Shown here one piece after another: positions 12,368 through 19,616 of a DNA stretch of 34,259 bases. Under the pieces are notes generated by a model. It was given only the letters and a program-made list of their open reading frames with translations, searched no databases and had not been told where the DNA came from. The DNA lies in the NCBI GenBank assembly GCA_030706015.1, contig JAUZPI010000045.1:1-34259 (forward strand), written 5' to 3'. The position numbers were made by a program, and so were the translations under genes. This DNA comes from Bacillota bacterium. GTDB lineage: Bacteria > Bacillota > Clostridia > Clostridiales > Clostridiaceae. Each line of letters opens with the position of its first letter. The stretch's first letter is position 1.

Positions 12368-12544
12368 ATGAAACTGGAAGAAGCTTTAGCTAAACAACAG
12401 CCAAATCAATATCTCTGTAGACGCAATAGAAATCAAATCAAGCTATGTTCATCTGCTAAAACAATAGAAGCATTAACTGTCGTCTTAACAGATGAATCAC
12501 GTAATGCAGATGATTGGGAAATATATGATTATGATGCCACTTGA
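12368..12544 (+). CDS. Short degenerate DUF2829-like protein
   Basis: 58-aa. It keeps the ends of the DUF2829 pattern, MKLEEALAK at the start, YLCRR in the middle and NADDWEIYD at residues 46-54, but lacks the central G---R--W motif. It directly follows RNA unit 5, which separates it from the tandem DUF2829 gene. It may be a shrunken paralogue that no longer binds ligand, or a partner subunit. Confidence 0.5.
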   Translation: MKLEEALAKQQPNQYLCRRNRNQIKLCSSAKTIEALTVVLTDESRNADDWEIYDYDAT

Positions 12545-13031
12545 ACAGCAAGTTTGTTCTCTTGATCTTTCGAAGAGATTGAAGGAATTGGGTATAAAAC
12601 AAAAGAGTTTATTTTATTGGATTAATCCTGAATATACTATCGATAATGTGCATGAGATTATATATGAACAAAATACTTATATTAATCCACCAAAACCAGA
12701 CTTTTACTATTCTGCATTCACAACTGCAGAAGTTATGAACTTACTTCCTAACAGAATAACAATATTAGGAAATGAACCATTTGATTCATTTAGATTAAGA
12801 ATACAGAAATCATTTATTGTTGAACATGATATGGTTTTGATAGATACATATATTGCAAATTATCATTGTGACACAACCGAATGCTCTGGTGAAGATTCCT
12901 GGTTAGACCGAACATTATTTCCTAAAAATATGTGGCATGAAAATTCTGCAAATACCTTAGCAAAAATTTTATGTTTTATAATACAAAACAATCTCGTTAC
13001 TGATGAATGGAAAAAGCAATGGATCAAATAA
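12531..13031 (+). CDS. Phage protein of a conserved unknown family
   Basis: 166-aa. The N-terminal CSLDLSKRLKELGIKQKSLFYW (residues about 9-30), central YYSAFTTAEVMNLLP and C-terminal NTLAKILCFIIQNNLV form a pattern seen in many phage and prophage hypothetical proteins. Function unknown. I start at ATG 12531, overlapping the upstream stop by 14 bp; an in-frame ATG at 12492 lies well inside the previous gene and is less likely. Confidence 0.7.
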   Translation: MMPLEQQVCSLDLSKRLKELGIKQKSLFYWINPEYTIDNVHEIIYEQNTYINPPKPDFYYSAFTTAEVMNLLPNRITILGNEPFDSFRLRIQKSFIVEHDMVLIDTYIANYHCDTTECSGEDSWLDRTLFPKNMWHENSANTLAKILCFIIQNNLVTDEWKKQWIK

Positions 13032-13111
13032 CAAACTGGCCACAAGCTTTTAGTATAGCGGTAATAGCAATATGTTTTGCTGCGATTGTAATTGCTCAGA
13101 TTATTAGATGA
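13007..13111 (+). CDS. Tiny single-TM membrane peptide
   Basis: 34-aa. A short amphipathic head (MEKAMDQITNWPQ) precedes one membrane helix (FSIAVIAICFAAIVIAQII). The start at 13007 overlaps the previous gene by 25 bp; an alternative ATG at 13019 has GGAAA just upstream. It is the fifth tiny membrane protein of the early region. Confidence 0.45.
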   Translation: MEKAMDQITNWPQAFSIAVIAICFAAIVIAQIIR

Positions 13112-13152
13112 TGAATCACAGAAATATTACTCAAAGAAATAGGTGAACTTGA

Positions 13153-13572
13153 ATGAACTATATAAAAATTTACAATGAAGAAAACGTAAAAAACAGCAAA
13201 GCGGATCAATTATTTTTTAAACTCATAGATAAAGAAATTGCTGAACATAGAGAAACCAAAGAAACAATTAATGCAGCACAACTTTGTATTGTAGATATAA
13301 AAGGAAATATATTGTCAAACGGAAATTTGATTTCAATTTGTCCCATAACAAGAATGACAATTTTAAATATTGGAATAGATTCTGAGATTCCTTTAAAAAC
13401 TGATTTTATGGGTAAACTACTTACTATAGATGAAGAAGAATATGCGAGATATATGCAAGCTCCTTCAGCAGACTATCTTGAGGAAAAATTAAATTTAATA
13501 AATAATTTGATGAAAAAGATGACTGATCTTAATAAAATAAATGAAGAAAGTGAAGTTAAAGCAAAACATTAA
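13153..13572 (+). CDS. Hypothetical early protein
   Basis: 139-aa charged protein with a beta-rich middle (LCIVDIKGNILSNGNLISI) and a long C-terminal helix (SADYLEEKLNLINNLMKKM). AGGTGA precedes the ATG. There is no recognisable domain. It is followed closely by another coiled-coil protein, and the two may associate through their helices. Confidence 0.6.
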   Translation: MNYIKIYNEENVKNSKADQLFFKLIDKEIAEHRETKETINAAQLCIVDIKGNILSNGNLISICPITRMTILNIGIDSEIPLKTDFMGKLLTIDEEEYARYMQAPSADYLEEKLNLINNLMKKMTDLNKINEESEVKAKH

Positions 13573-13582
13573 TAATCACTGG

Positions 13583-13780
13583 ATGACTATAATTATGAAA
13601 GAAAAAGATTTAGAAATAGATGCTATCTTAAAGGTGGCGACATTTATCAAAGCAACCGGTGAAGAAGTACAAGACATGAGAAAAGCATGTATTGAATTAA
13701 CTTTAGCCATTAAAAAAATGAATGAATCATTAATAGAAATTAAAAATAATTTAAAAATTGATGTTTCAAAAATGATATAA
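13583..13780 (+). CDS. Small helical protein
   Basis: 65-aa, almost wholly helical, with heptad-like hydrophobics (IDAILKVATFI...LTLAIKKMNESLIEIKNNL). No family recognised. The reading frame is open back to 13541, inside the upstream gene; ATGs at 13583 and 13595 are both possible and neither has a convincing ribosome binding site, so the start is uncertain. Confidence 0.45.
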   Translation: MTIIMKEKDLEIDAILKVATFIKATGEEVQDMRKACIELTLAIKKMNESLIEIKNNLKIDVSKMI

Positions 13781-13870
13781 AATCACTTCTAGTATTGATA
13801 CTTACTGGCAACATGAACCTATGCGTGCATAAAATGTACTTAATACTAACATAATTGAGCAGGAAATGAA

Positions 13871-14032
13871 ATGACAGAACTACTTGATGAATTACAAGGA
13901 TTGATGTGTCAATTCTGTGTTGCTTGTCGACAAGATACTATGACTCATAAAGAATTTCTTTCCTATTGGCATGATAAATTTGCTAAGGAAGGTTATGAGA
14001 TATTAAATAAAATGTATAAAGTCACGAGGTGA
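13871..14032 (+). CDS. Small Cys-containing hypothetical protein
   Basis: 53-aa with a CQFCVACR cluster (residues 13-20) that could hold a metal if dimeric, followed by a helical, Lys-rich C-terminus. AGGA lies 6 nt before the ATG. Its last codons carry the ribosome binding site (GAGGT) of the following AlpA-like gene, so the two are probably coupled. Confidence 0.5.
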   Translation: MTELLDELQGLMCQFCVACRQDTMTHKEFLSYWHDKFAKEGYEILNKMYKVTR

Positions 14033-14037
14033 CTGAA

Positions 14038-14397
14038 ATGACTATTGAAGCTAAACTTAATCATGTAGCGCTATTATTAGAGAAATTATTATCACAATTA
14101 AAACATCCAAAAATAAATAATAAAAATATAATAGATTCTCCTACTTCTAAATTAATGGAACAATTTATAGAAGGAATAAAGTCATTAAGATATTTAAATT
14201 CTCAAATAAATAATAATACAATTTATTATATGACAGGAAAAGAAGTAAAAAAAATTACTGGCTTATCAAGCAGTACTTTATTCAGAATGGAACAATCAGG
14301 AAAATTTCCAATGAGAAGACGTCTAGGTGAAAATTCTACAAGATGGTTATCAACAGAAGTAAATGAATGGATATTGAACAGAGAAAAAGTATTTTAA
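14038..14397 (+). CDS. AlpA-family DNA-binding protein (excisionase/regulator-like)
   Basis: 119-aa. The C-terminal half (65-119) is a MerR/AlpA-type winged helix-turn-helix: MTGKEVKKITGLSSSTLFRME, split at its turn, then the FPMRRRLGENSTRWLSTEVNEWI wing and helix. The N-terminal half is helical and low-complexity. AlpA proteins act as excisionases or phage regulators; with no integrase here, transcriptional control at the end of the early operon is more likely. I use ATG 14038 (GAGGT, 7-nt spacing) rather than the GTG at 14029. Confidence 0.75.
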   Translation: MTIEAKLNHVALLLEKLLSQLKHPKINNKNIIDSPTSKLMEQFIEGIKSLRYLNSQINNNTIYYMTGKEVKKITGLSSSTLFRMEQSGKFPMRRRLGENSTRWLSTEVNEWILNREKVF

Positions 14398-14450
14398 TAA
14401 ATAACCAATCTAAACATGCATTCTTAAGAGATATGATAGATATTGTTAAT

Positions 14451-14741
14451 TCAATTACCCTTATCTCTAAAATAAGCAGCCAATATCAATGTAGCTAATG
14501 GAGGAAATGTTACTGTCGTTATATCTAATAACTTACCACCTTCATTAGGCTTAAGAATAAACGCAATAACAGTTAATATATATAGTATTGCAAGTCCCAA
14601 AAGAATTTGTTTTGCGGCTATGAATTTTTCTTTTTCAGAAATCTTACCAGTGCTTATAGTACCTTCTACTTTATGGGCTTCAAACTGTTTTACTTTATAT
14701 AGATCATCCAAGATCCCCTCTCTTTCATCAAGACGATTCAT
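14451..14741 (-). CDS. Two-TM membrane protein (holin candidate)
   Basis: 96-aa. A charged N-terminal 40 residues precede helix 1 (QILLGLAILYILTVIAFIL, about 45-63) and helix 2 (FPPLATLILAAYF, about 79-91), with a positive tail (RDKGN). It is the last gene of a three-gene minus-strand operon that converges with the early plus operon. Size and topology allow a class II holin, the lysis function missing near the endolysin, but no sequence signature proves it. Confidence 0.6.
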   Translation of the reverse strand: MNRLDEREGILDDLYKVKQFEAHKVEGTISTGKISEKEKFIAAKQILLGLAILYILTVIAFILKPNEGGKLLDITTVTFPPLATLILAAYFRDKGN

Positions 14742-14938
14742 CTTAAAATGATTTTCGTCTCATGATCTCCTTTTCGTGCGAATAACTCTCCGTGAGTTTG
14801 ATCTATATGTGCGGCTATCTTTAGAAGATAAATAGCTTTTGATATCAAATCAGCCCTGTTATTTATATTATAAAAATTCATTAAATCATTCATAGTTTGA
14901 GATGCTTTATGATCTAATTCCAGATTTAATTCCGTCAT
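14738..14938 (-). CDS. RHH-like small regulatory protein
   Basis: 66-aa. The layout resembles ribbon-helix-helix proteins: NLELDHKASQTMNDLMNF, then NNRADLISKAIYLLKIAAHI (residues 26-45), then a charged tail with GDHETKIILR. The RAD-ISKAI-LLKIAA plus ETKII pattern occurs in small phage and plasmid regulators. It overlaps its neighbours by 4 bp on each side (ATGA), marking a tight operon with the basic 51-aa protein and the two-TM protein. Confidence 0.6.
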   Translation of the reverse strand: MTELNLELDHKASQTMNDLMNFYNINNRADLISKAIYLLKIAAHIDQTHGELFARKGDHETKIILR

Positions 14939-15090
14939 TTCTTTCTTCTTCCAGATCGTTTAGGAATTGGTTTAGCAATACTTTCAAATATTCTAACAAC
15001 AGATTGTTTAATTTCTTTTACCATTTTAAGCACTTCTTTTTTATGCTGAACAAACTCTTTTTTAGTAACATAACTTGGTGGTCTTGCCAT
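14935..15090 (-). CDS. Small basic protein, first in the minus-strand operon
   Basis: 51-aa, very basic (ends KRSGRRKK) with a central helix (KKEVLKMVKEIKQSVVRIFESI). AGGAT lies 5 nt before the ATG at 15090, and its stop overlaps the next start (ATGA). It is divergent from the DUF6496-like gene 73 bp away, so a bidirectional promoter region must lie between 15091 and 15163; it is AT-rich, but I see no clear consensus there. Confidence 0.55.
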   Translation of the reverse strand: MARPPSYVTKKEFVQHKKEVLKMVKEIKQSVVRIFESIAKPIPKRSGRRKK

Positions 15091-15163
15091 AACTTATCCT
15101 TTGCATTTGTTAGATAAGATAATATTATAGAATTGGTTCATAAACAACTAAAAGGAATTATTT

Positions 15164-15343
15164 ATGCCATTAAAGAAAGGCACTTCACGTAAAGTCATTG
15201 GCCAAAACATTAAAGAAATGGAAGCTAGTGGTCATCCAAAAAAAGTAGCAATTGCAGCTAGTTTAAATGAAGCACGTAAATCAGGTGCTAAAATTCCAAA
15301 GAAAAAGAAATCCTCTAAACCTAAAAAGAAAAACCCGTATTAA
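15164..15343 (+). CDS. DUF6496-like small basic protein
   Basis: 59-aa. MPLKKGTSRKVIGQNIKEME then ASGHPKKVAIAASLNEARKS closely matches the short basic DUF6496 pattern (KKxxSxNIxEMxxSGHPxxQAxAAAL), common in phages and environmental viral contigs and of unknown function. The C-terminus is nearly all Lys/Pro/Ser. Its TAA stop lies in the loop of the downstream terminator hairpin. The charge suggests nucleic-acid binding. Confidence 0.75.
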   Translation: MPLKKGTSRKVIGQNIKEMEASGHPKKVAIAASLNEARKSGAKIPKKKKSSKPKKKNPY

Positions 15344-15353
15344 ACGGGTTTTT
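15329..15353. terminator. Bidirectional intrinsic terminator
   Basis: AAAAACCCGT (15329-15338) pairs with ACGGGTTTTT (15344-15353) around the loop ATTAA. On the plus strand it is followed by T-rich sequence; on the minus strand the tail reads TTTTTCTTTTT. It ends both the DUF6496-like gene (plus) and the whole late/fibre operon (minus, last stop at 15359). Confidence 0.85.
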
Positions 15354-15358
15354 TATTA

Positions 15359-16891
15359 TTAGCTAGTAAAATAGAAACCATTCACTGAAATTTGTGTGTT
15401 ATTTGCAAAATGTGTATCTGCCAAAACGTTAATTCCGCCATTAGCTGTATTATATTTAAGAGGAAATGTTGTTCCTGCATCAAAAGAAATAAAAGAGTTA
15501 ATTTGAGTTAGATTAGCCATAGCAGCTAAAGGAAAGCTTCCTCCCGCTGAAGCTATAGGAAATCCAGATATAGTAGCAGTACCTGTTGATGAGCCTTTAC
15601 TGCTTAATGCAATATTAACCGTAATATATACTATATTTCCAATTTGTGTATATTCTCCAGTTTGAGTTACATAAGTTATGCCAGTACTTGCACCACCAAA
15701 TGCTAGAACAGGAGTGAATGTACTGGTTTTACTGTATGCAACAGTTGCTGTAGCTGCACCTGGATCAGGAAAAGTAATAGTTGTGTTTTGACCCATACTT
15801 GCATTAGTAAATAATACTTGAAAGTTCCCAGAATTGTCTGAAGCTTGCCATGCAACATAGCCTTTATTTAAAGTAGGAGCAAACCATAGGGCGGCTACAG
15901 TGGCACCTAATCCATTTGAACCTAAGAAAATATTATTACCTGTAAAGGCAGTGCCGCCATTACCAGAAAAAGTAATTAAAGATGCTGTGGTAACTGATGT
16001 TAATGCTGACATACCTGTTATATCATTATTTGAACCTAAAATAGCCGCACTTAGATTAGATCTTGCACCAGCAGCAGTTGTTGCTCCAGTTCCACCATTA
16101 GCGATGCTTACAGGAAAAGATACACCAAATTGAACAAATGTCACAGCAGTGGCGCCAACTGTTACCATTAGTGTTGTATTGATCCATCCAGTATTAGCAT
16201 TAACTGTACCGGCTGATACAGGAATAATTCCAGTATCATTAATATTTGTTGGTGTATCATAGTCAGTAGCCCGAGTTAATACCCAATTAACTGAAACGCC
16301 ATCACCCACTGTAGTTACAGTGTAAACACCATTTTGTAATGTACTAGCTTGATCCTTTATCAATACACGTTGTCCAACTGTTGGAGATTGTCCATCTAGA
16401 GCGAAAGCAGCAAATGCTCCAGCATTAGTTAGTGTGGCTCCAATGCCAGATGAACCATTACTATATGTAACAGTTAATGGAGCAGTTGATGCAGCAACTA
16501 CGGGAGCTCCGCCACCTGTTGCAATCGTATCTACATAATTCTTAGTCGCTATGCCTTGCGCTAATGTCGGGTCAGTCGTAGTTAAACCACCAGGCAAAAC
16601 ACTATTCAATGATGGAACACCGCCTGCGCTTGTTATTAATACACTACTAGCAGCAGTTGGAAGTCCAGCAATAGTGTTAGCAGCGCTAGAATATAATATT
16701 TGATTAATGGTAGTAGAAGATAATCCGGTACCACCATGTGTAACACCCAATACACCAGCAGTAAATCCAAATAATGTTCCTACTTGAGTAAGTGTTTCTT
16801 TGCTTGTTACACCACCTTGAACCACAGGAAAAAAATCTGTTGTTAACGCAGATGCTACTGCGGGTAAAGCTGAAATTTTTATACCGGCCAT
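15359..16891 (-). CDS. Tail fibre / receptor-binding protein with adaptor N-terminus
   Basis: 510-aa. The N-terminal MAGIKISALPA then DFFPVVQ...KETLTQ adaptor is shared with the 587-aa fibre gene upstream. The shaft has GGTG(L/A)(S/T)-type repeats (VTHGGTG, SIANGGTGATTAAGARSNL), a middle module with GQRVLIKDQ, LQNGVYTV, LTRATDYDTP and IIPVSAG, also present in the 318-aa protein, and a beta C-terminus (GEYTQIGNIVYITV, GTATISGFP) typical of phage fibre tips. The start at 16891 has AAGGAG; an upstream in-frame start at 16900 is rejected. It is the last late gene. Confidence 0.8.
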   Translation of the reverse strand: MAGIKISALPAVASALTTDFFPVVQGGVTSKETLTQVGTLFGFTAGVLGVTHGGTGLSSTTINQILYSSAANTIAGLPTAASSVLITSAGGVPSLNSVLPGGLTTTDPTLAQGIATKNYVDTIATGGGAPVVAASTAPLTVTYSNGSSGIGATLTNAGAFAAFALDGQSPTVGQRVLIKDQASTLQNGVYTVTTVGDGVSVNWVLTRATDYDTPTNINDTGIIPVSAGTVNANTGWINTTLMVTVGATAVTFVQFGVSFPVSIANGGTGATTAAGARSNLSAAILGSNNDITGMSALTSVTTASLITFSGNGGTAFTGNNIFLGSNGLGATVAALWFAPTLNKGYVAWQASDNSGNFQVLFTNASMGQNTTITFPDPGAATATVAYSKTSTFTPVLAFGGASTGITYVTQTGEYTQIGNIVYITVNIALSSKGSSTGTATISGFPIASAGGSFPLAAMANLTQINSFISFDAGTTFPLKYNTANGGINVLADTHFANNTQISVNGFYFTS

Positions 16892-16909
16892 AAATAACAC
16901 TCCTTGTTA

Positions 16910-17647
16910 TTAAATTCCTAATCTTGATTTGCACCATCCGTGCATTAGAGCAATTTGTGCAGCTGTTAAACTCGCATATTTTACCCAAATGAAATTTATT
17001 GAACCTGTCCAGTAATATACACCAGTAGAAAACTGTCCTATTAACATAGCTCCATTAAAAGCATTTGATCCACCACCGGCTATTGCATCAGGATTTGCAC
17101 CATTTTTATAAATGGTTGTTCCTGTACCACTAATATAAAGAGAAGTGACGATGTCAAATGTATTGCTGCCACTCCATTCATTACTACTTTCATATTGAAC
17201 TACACCAAAATTAGTATATTCAATTTGATTAGCTGCAGCACCTTGAAGACCAAATCCCCACCCTACTCCTGCCTGTCCTTTTGTTAATATTTGATTATTG
17301 GTCGTAGGATTATTATTTAATGAAGCGATCATAAAAATAGAAACATTAGTATTTGCAGAATATTGATTCGAAGCATTATTTGCACAAGTCATAAATTGAC
17401 TGCTTGCACCAACTAATGTGACCACATTGTGGCCATTCATAGCATTCACAGAATAGGTTGGTGGGCTTGCAGAAGTAAAATTATTATTATTACCAGATAA
17501 ATCATTCCATGCAGTTACATTTGTTCCATTTGCAGGATTATTAGCAGTGCCACTTGCCAAAAGATTGTCGGCATCTAACATTAACATTGGTGATAATGAT
17601 TTAGGATTAAAACTTTCTAATATAGATCTTCTAAAATTTTGAGACAT
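16910..17647 (-). CDS. LamG/ConA-like lectin-domain fibre protein
   Basis: 245-aa. Residues about 18-235 form one jelly-roll of the LamG/concanavalin type: MLDADNLL, NVTAWNDLSGNNNNFT, NVVTLVGASSQFM and a C-terminal INFIWVKYASLTAAQIALMHGW-type closing segment (split at its middle). Such modules bind surface glycans. It has no adaptor sequence, so it may attach through a neighbouring fibre. AGGATA precedes the ATG. Likely role: host receptor recognition. Confidence 0.75.
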   Translation of the reverse strand: MSQNFRRSILESFNPKSLSPMLMLDADNLLASGTANNPANGTNVTAWNDLSGNNNNFTSASPPTYSVNAMNGHNVVTLVGASSQFMTCANNASNQYSANTNVSIFMIASLNNNPTTNNQILTKGQAGVGWGFGLQGAAANQIEYTNFGVVQYESSNEWSGSNTFDIVTSLYISGTGTTIYKNGANPDAIAGGGSNAFNGAMLIGQFSTGVYYWTGSINFIWVKYASLTAAQIALMHGWCKSRLGI

Positions 17648-17650
17648 AAT

Positions 17651-19414
17651 TTATCCTACTATTAAATCCCATGCATCAGATCCATATTTCTTCAATGACC
17701 ATCCACCAAATTGACCACTAACAGATAAAACACCGCCTTTAGCATTAACTGTTACTCCACCTGCAAATGCAAATGTGACTTGCCCTGCTCCTGCTTGGAT
17801 TCCATTAATTTCTGTACCTATTGGAAACGGTACATTAGCATTAGTGTCAATTGTTATTGTCTGAGCAGTTGCTCTATCAAATCTAATATATGTATCTTGG
17901 TCAGTTAAAGCGAATATATAAGTAGCATTGGTATAAGTATTTGCACCAATTGGTGTCCATGACTTTATTCCCGCTGCTGTAGCTGTGATAAGGCCAGTAG
18001 CACTTAATGTAGTAAATGCACCTGTGCCAGGTACATCAAATCCAATGTCGATACTCTGAATAGAAATTCCATTAGACGATCCAGATGATACTAATGTTAT
18101 TCCACTTTGCGGATAACTCATAGCATCATAAGTAAATAATGAATTTACCCCGGTAACAGTTACCACACCAAGAATAGATGAATTAAAAAAACTCGTTGTC
18201 ATGTCATCTGTGCTACTCACAATATCTAAAGTATTTATAAATGTATCTCCGTGCGACTCCCAAGAAAGAGCGACAGCGGAAATAGACTGTTTAAGTTGTG
18301 ACGCAGCGCTATAAGATGACTCACGTGAAAATCCACTAAAATCCTGAGTTGCAATGTCAGCACCTGTAACATTATTTAATCTTACAAAATCAAGCCCAGC
18401 AGCTCTTCCTTGGCAGAAAATAGAGCCAACAACTATATTCGTCAAATATAGATTTGCAGCAGACCCAGTAAATGCACCCAAATCAAAATCAATACTTGCA
18501 CCACCTACAAAAGAGACATTAGAGATTGATGCAACACCATTAGCTAATCCATCCCAAGTTATATCCGGACTTAAACTAAAAGTGCCTGTTATAGTTATTT
18601 GACTTGTTTGAGGAGATTCACCTACGATACTTGTCCAAGGCTTTATTGTTAAACTAGCTTCAGTAGAACTTCCGGTATGACGAATTACATATCGTTTTCC
18701 TGTAGCATTATCTAGAATTACAGAATTAGCTTTTGTTATAGTTGCATAAGGATAAACCGCAGAACCAGTACCTGTAGTGTCACTACCAGTTTGACCATTT
18801 ACCCAAACTATAGTTTCAAAAGGGAATATAAACTTTGTGCCTGAATGAACATTTCCAGCTAAATATAAATCAGTTATTTGTCCCGAGCCTGTTCCGGTAT
18901 CACCAATTCGACCTACATTTGATTCACCGTTAACACCATTACTACCAATGATGAGATTAGAACTTTCTGATGAGGTATAAGCAGAACCAGCAGCAAATCC
19001 ATAACAAGTATTAAAACTTCCAGTTGTTACACCACTGATAGCACTTCCAAAAAATGTGTTATTAGAGCCGCTTGTTAAACTAGAACTGGTCCATCCAGCA
19101 ACGGTATTGTCAGATCCGCTAGTTAAATCATTTAAGACAGTATTTCCTATTCCTGTATTTCGAAATCCAGTTAAAGTGAAATTACCACTATCAATACCAA
19201 CAAATGTGTTATTACCATTAAAGGTATGAATAAATCTAGAACCATTCTGTTGAATAACACCAACAGTAGAACTTGATGTAGTTGGTATATTAGGAAGGGT
19301 AAACATTTGTAACTTTGTTACTTTTTTAGTAACAGCAGATTGATCCATTGGAAATATGTCACTATCTCCAGGAACTCCTCCCGCAGGTAAATTTGAAATC
19401 TTAACGCCTGCCAT
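17651..19414 (-). CDS. Tail fibre / adhesin with adaptor N-terminus and NTxxG repeats
   Basis: 587-aa. It opens with the MAGVKISNLPA...DIFPMDQ...KVTKLQ adaptor shared with the 510-aa fibre. About residues 60-165 carry repeated NT--G------L-SG-(S/D)NT units of a trimeric beta-roll stalk. A pectate-lyase-like beta-helix region (VYPYATITKANSVILDNATG, then strand-rich repeats) runs to about 450, and the C-terminus resembles a fibre tip domain. No catalytic site is evident, so binding rather than depolymerase activity is the cautious call. AAAGGAG precedes the ATG. Confidence 0.8.
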   Translation of the reverse strand: MAGVKISNLPAGGVPGDSDIFPMDQSAVTKKVTKLQMFTLPNIPTTSSSTVGVIQQNGSRFIHTFNGNNTFVGIDSGNFTLTGFRNTGIGNTVLNDLTSGSDNTVAGWTSSSLTSGSNNTFFGSAISGVTTGSFNTCYGFAAGSAYTSSESSNLIIGSNGVNGESNVGRIGDTGTGSGQITDLYLAGNVHSGTKFIFPFETIVWVNGQTGSDTTGTGSAVYPYATITKANSVILDNATGKRYVIRHTGSSTEASLTIKPWTSIVGESPQTSQITITGTFSLSPDITWDGLANGVASISNVSFVGGASIDFDLGAFTGSAANLYLTNIVVGSIFCQGRAAGLDFVRLNNVTGADIATQDFSGFSRESSYSAASQLKQSISAVALSWESHGDTFINTLDIVSSTDDMTTSFFNSSILGVVTVTGVNSLFTYDAMSYPQSGITLVSSGSSNGISIQSIDIGFDVPGTGAFTTLSATGLITATAAGIKSWTPIGANTYTNATYIFALTDQDTYIRFDRATAQTITIDTNANVPFPIGTEINGIQAGAGQVTFAFAGGVTVNAKGGVLSVSGQFGGWSLKKYGSDAWDLIVG

Positions 19415-19428
19415 GGCATTAAACTCCT

Positions 19429-19572
19429 TTAATTATCAACTAGAATGTCATCTCCATTCTCTGTCAATATGTTTAATCCATTTTCAGTTAATAGAGAAAA
19501 TTCTTCTTCTGGACCAACAAAAGAAGAACCATAAATAATAATTGTTATAAATCCTGAACCAAACCAGTTCAT
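19429..19572 (-). CDS. Small peptide with LTENG repeats between fibre genes
   Basis: 47-aa. A hydrophobic N-terminus (FGSGFITIIIYGSSFVG) is followed by the acidic repeat LLTENGLNILTENGDDIL (residues 27-44). AGGATA precedes the ATG at 19572. Similar ENG-repeat tails occur in short phage proteins near fibre genes, but no function is known to me. It fills a gap between the 318-aa and 587-aa fibre genes. Confidence 0.55.
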   Translation of the reverse strand: MNWFGSGFITIIIYGSSFVGPEEEFSLLTENGLNILTENGDDILVDN

Positions 19573-19589
19573 AAAATAATTATCCTAAA

Positions 19590-19608
19590 GGGGCGCTATT
19601 AACGCCCC
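19590..19608 (-). terminator. GC hairpin after the 318-aa fibre gene (weak or partial terminator)
   Basis: A 6-bp perfect stem GGGGCG/CGCCCC (19590-19595/19603-19608) with a 7-nt loop lies 8 bp beyond the minus-strand stop at 19617. Only a short TTT follows on the minus strand, so termination is probably partial and would tune expression of the distal fibre genes. Confidence 0.45.
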
Positions 19609-19616
19609 AATAATGT

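Noticed and set aside
13781..13870. Additional gene or structured RNA before the 53-aa gene
   Set aside because: The stretch is short and AT-rich, with no convincing stem or start site.
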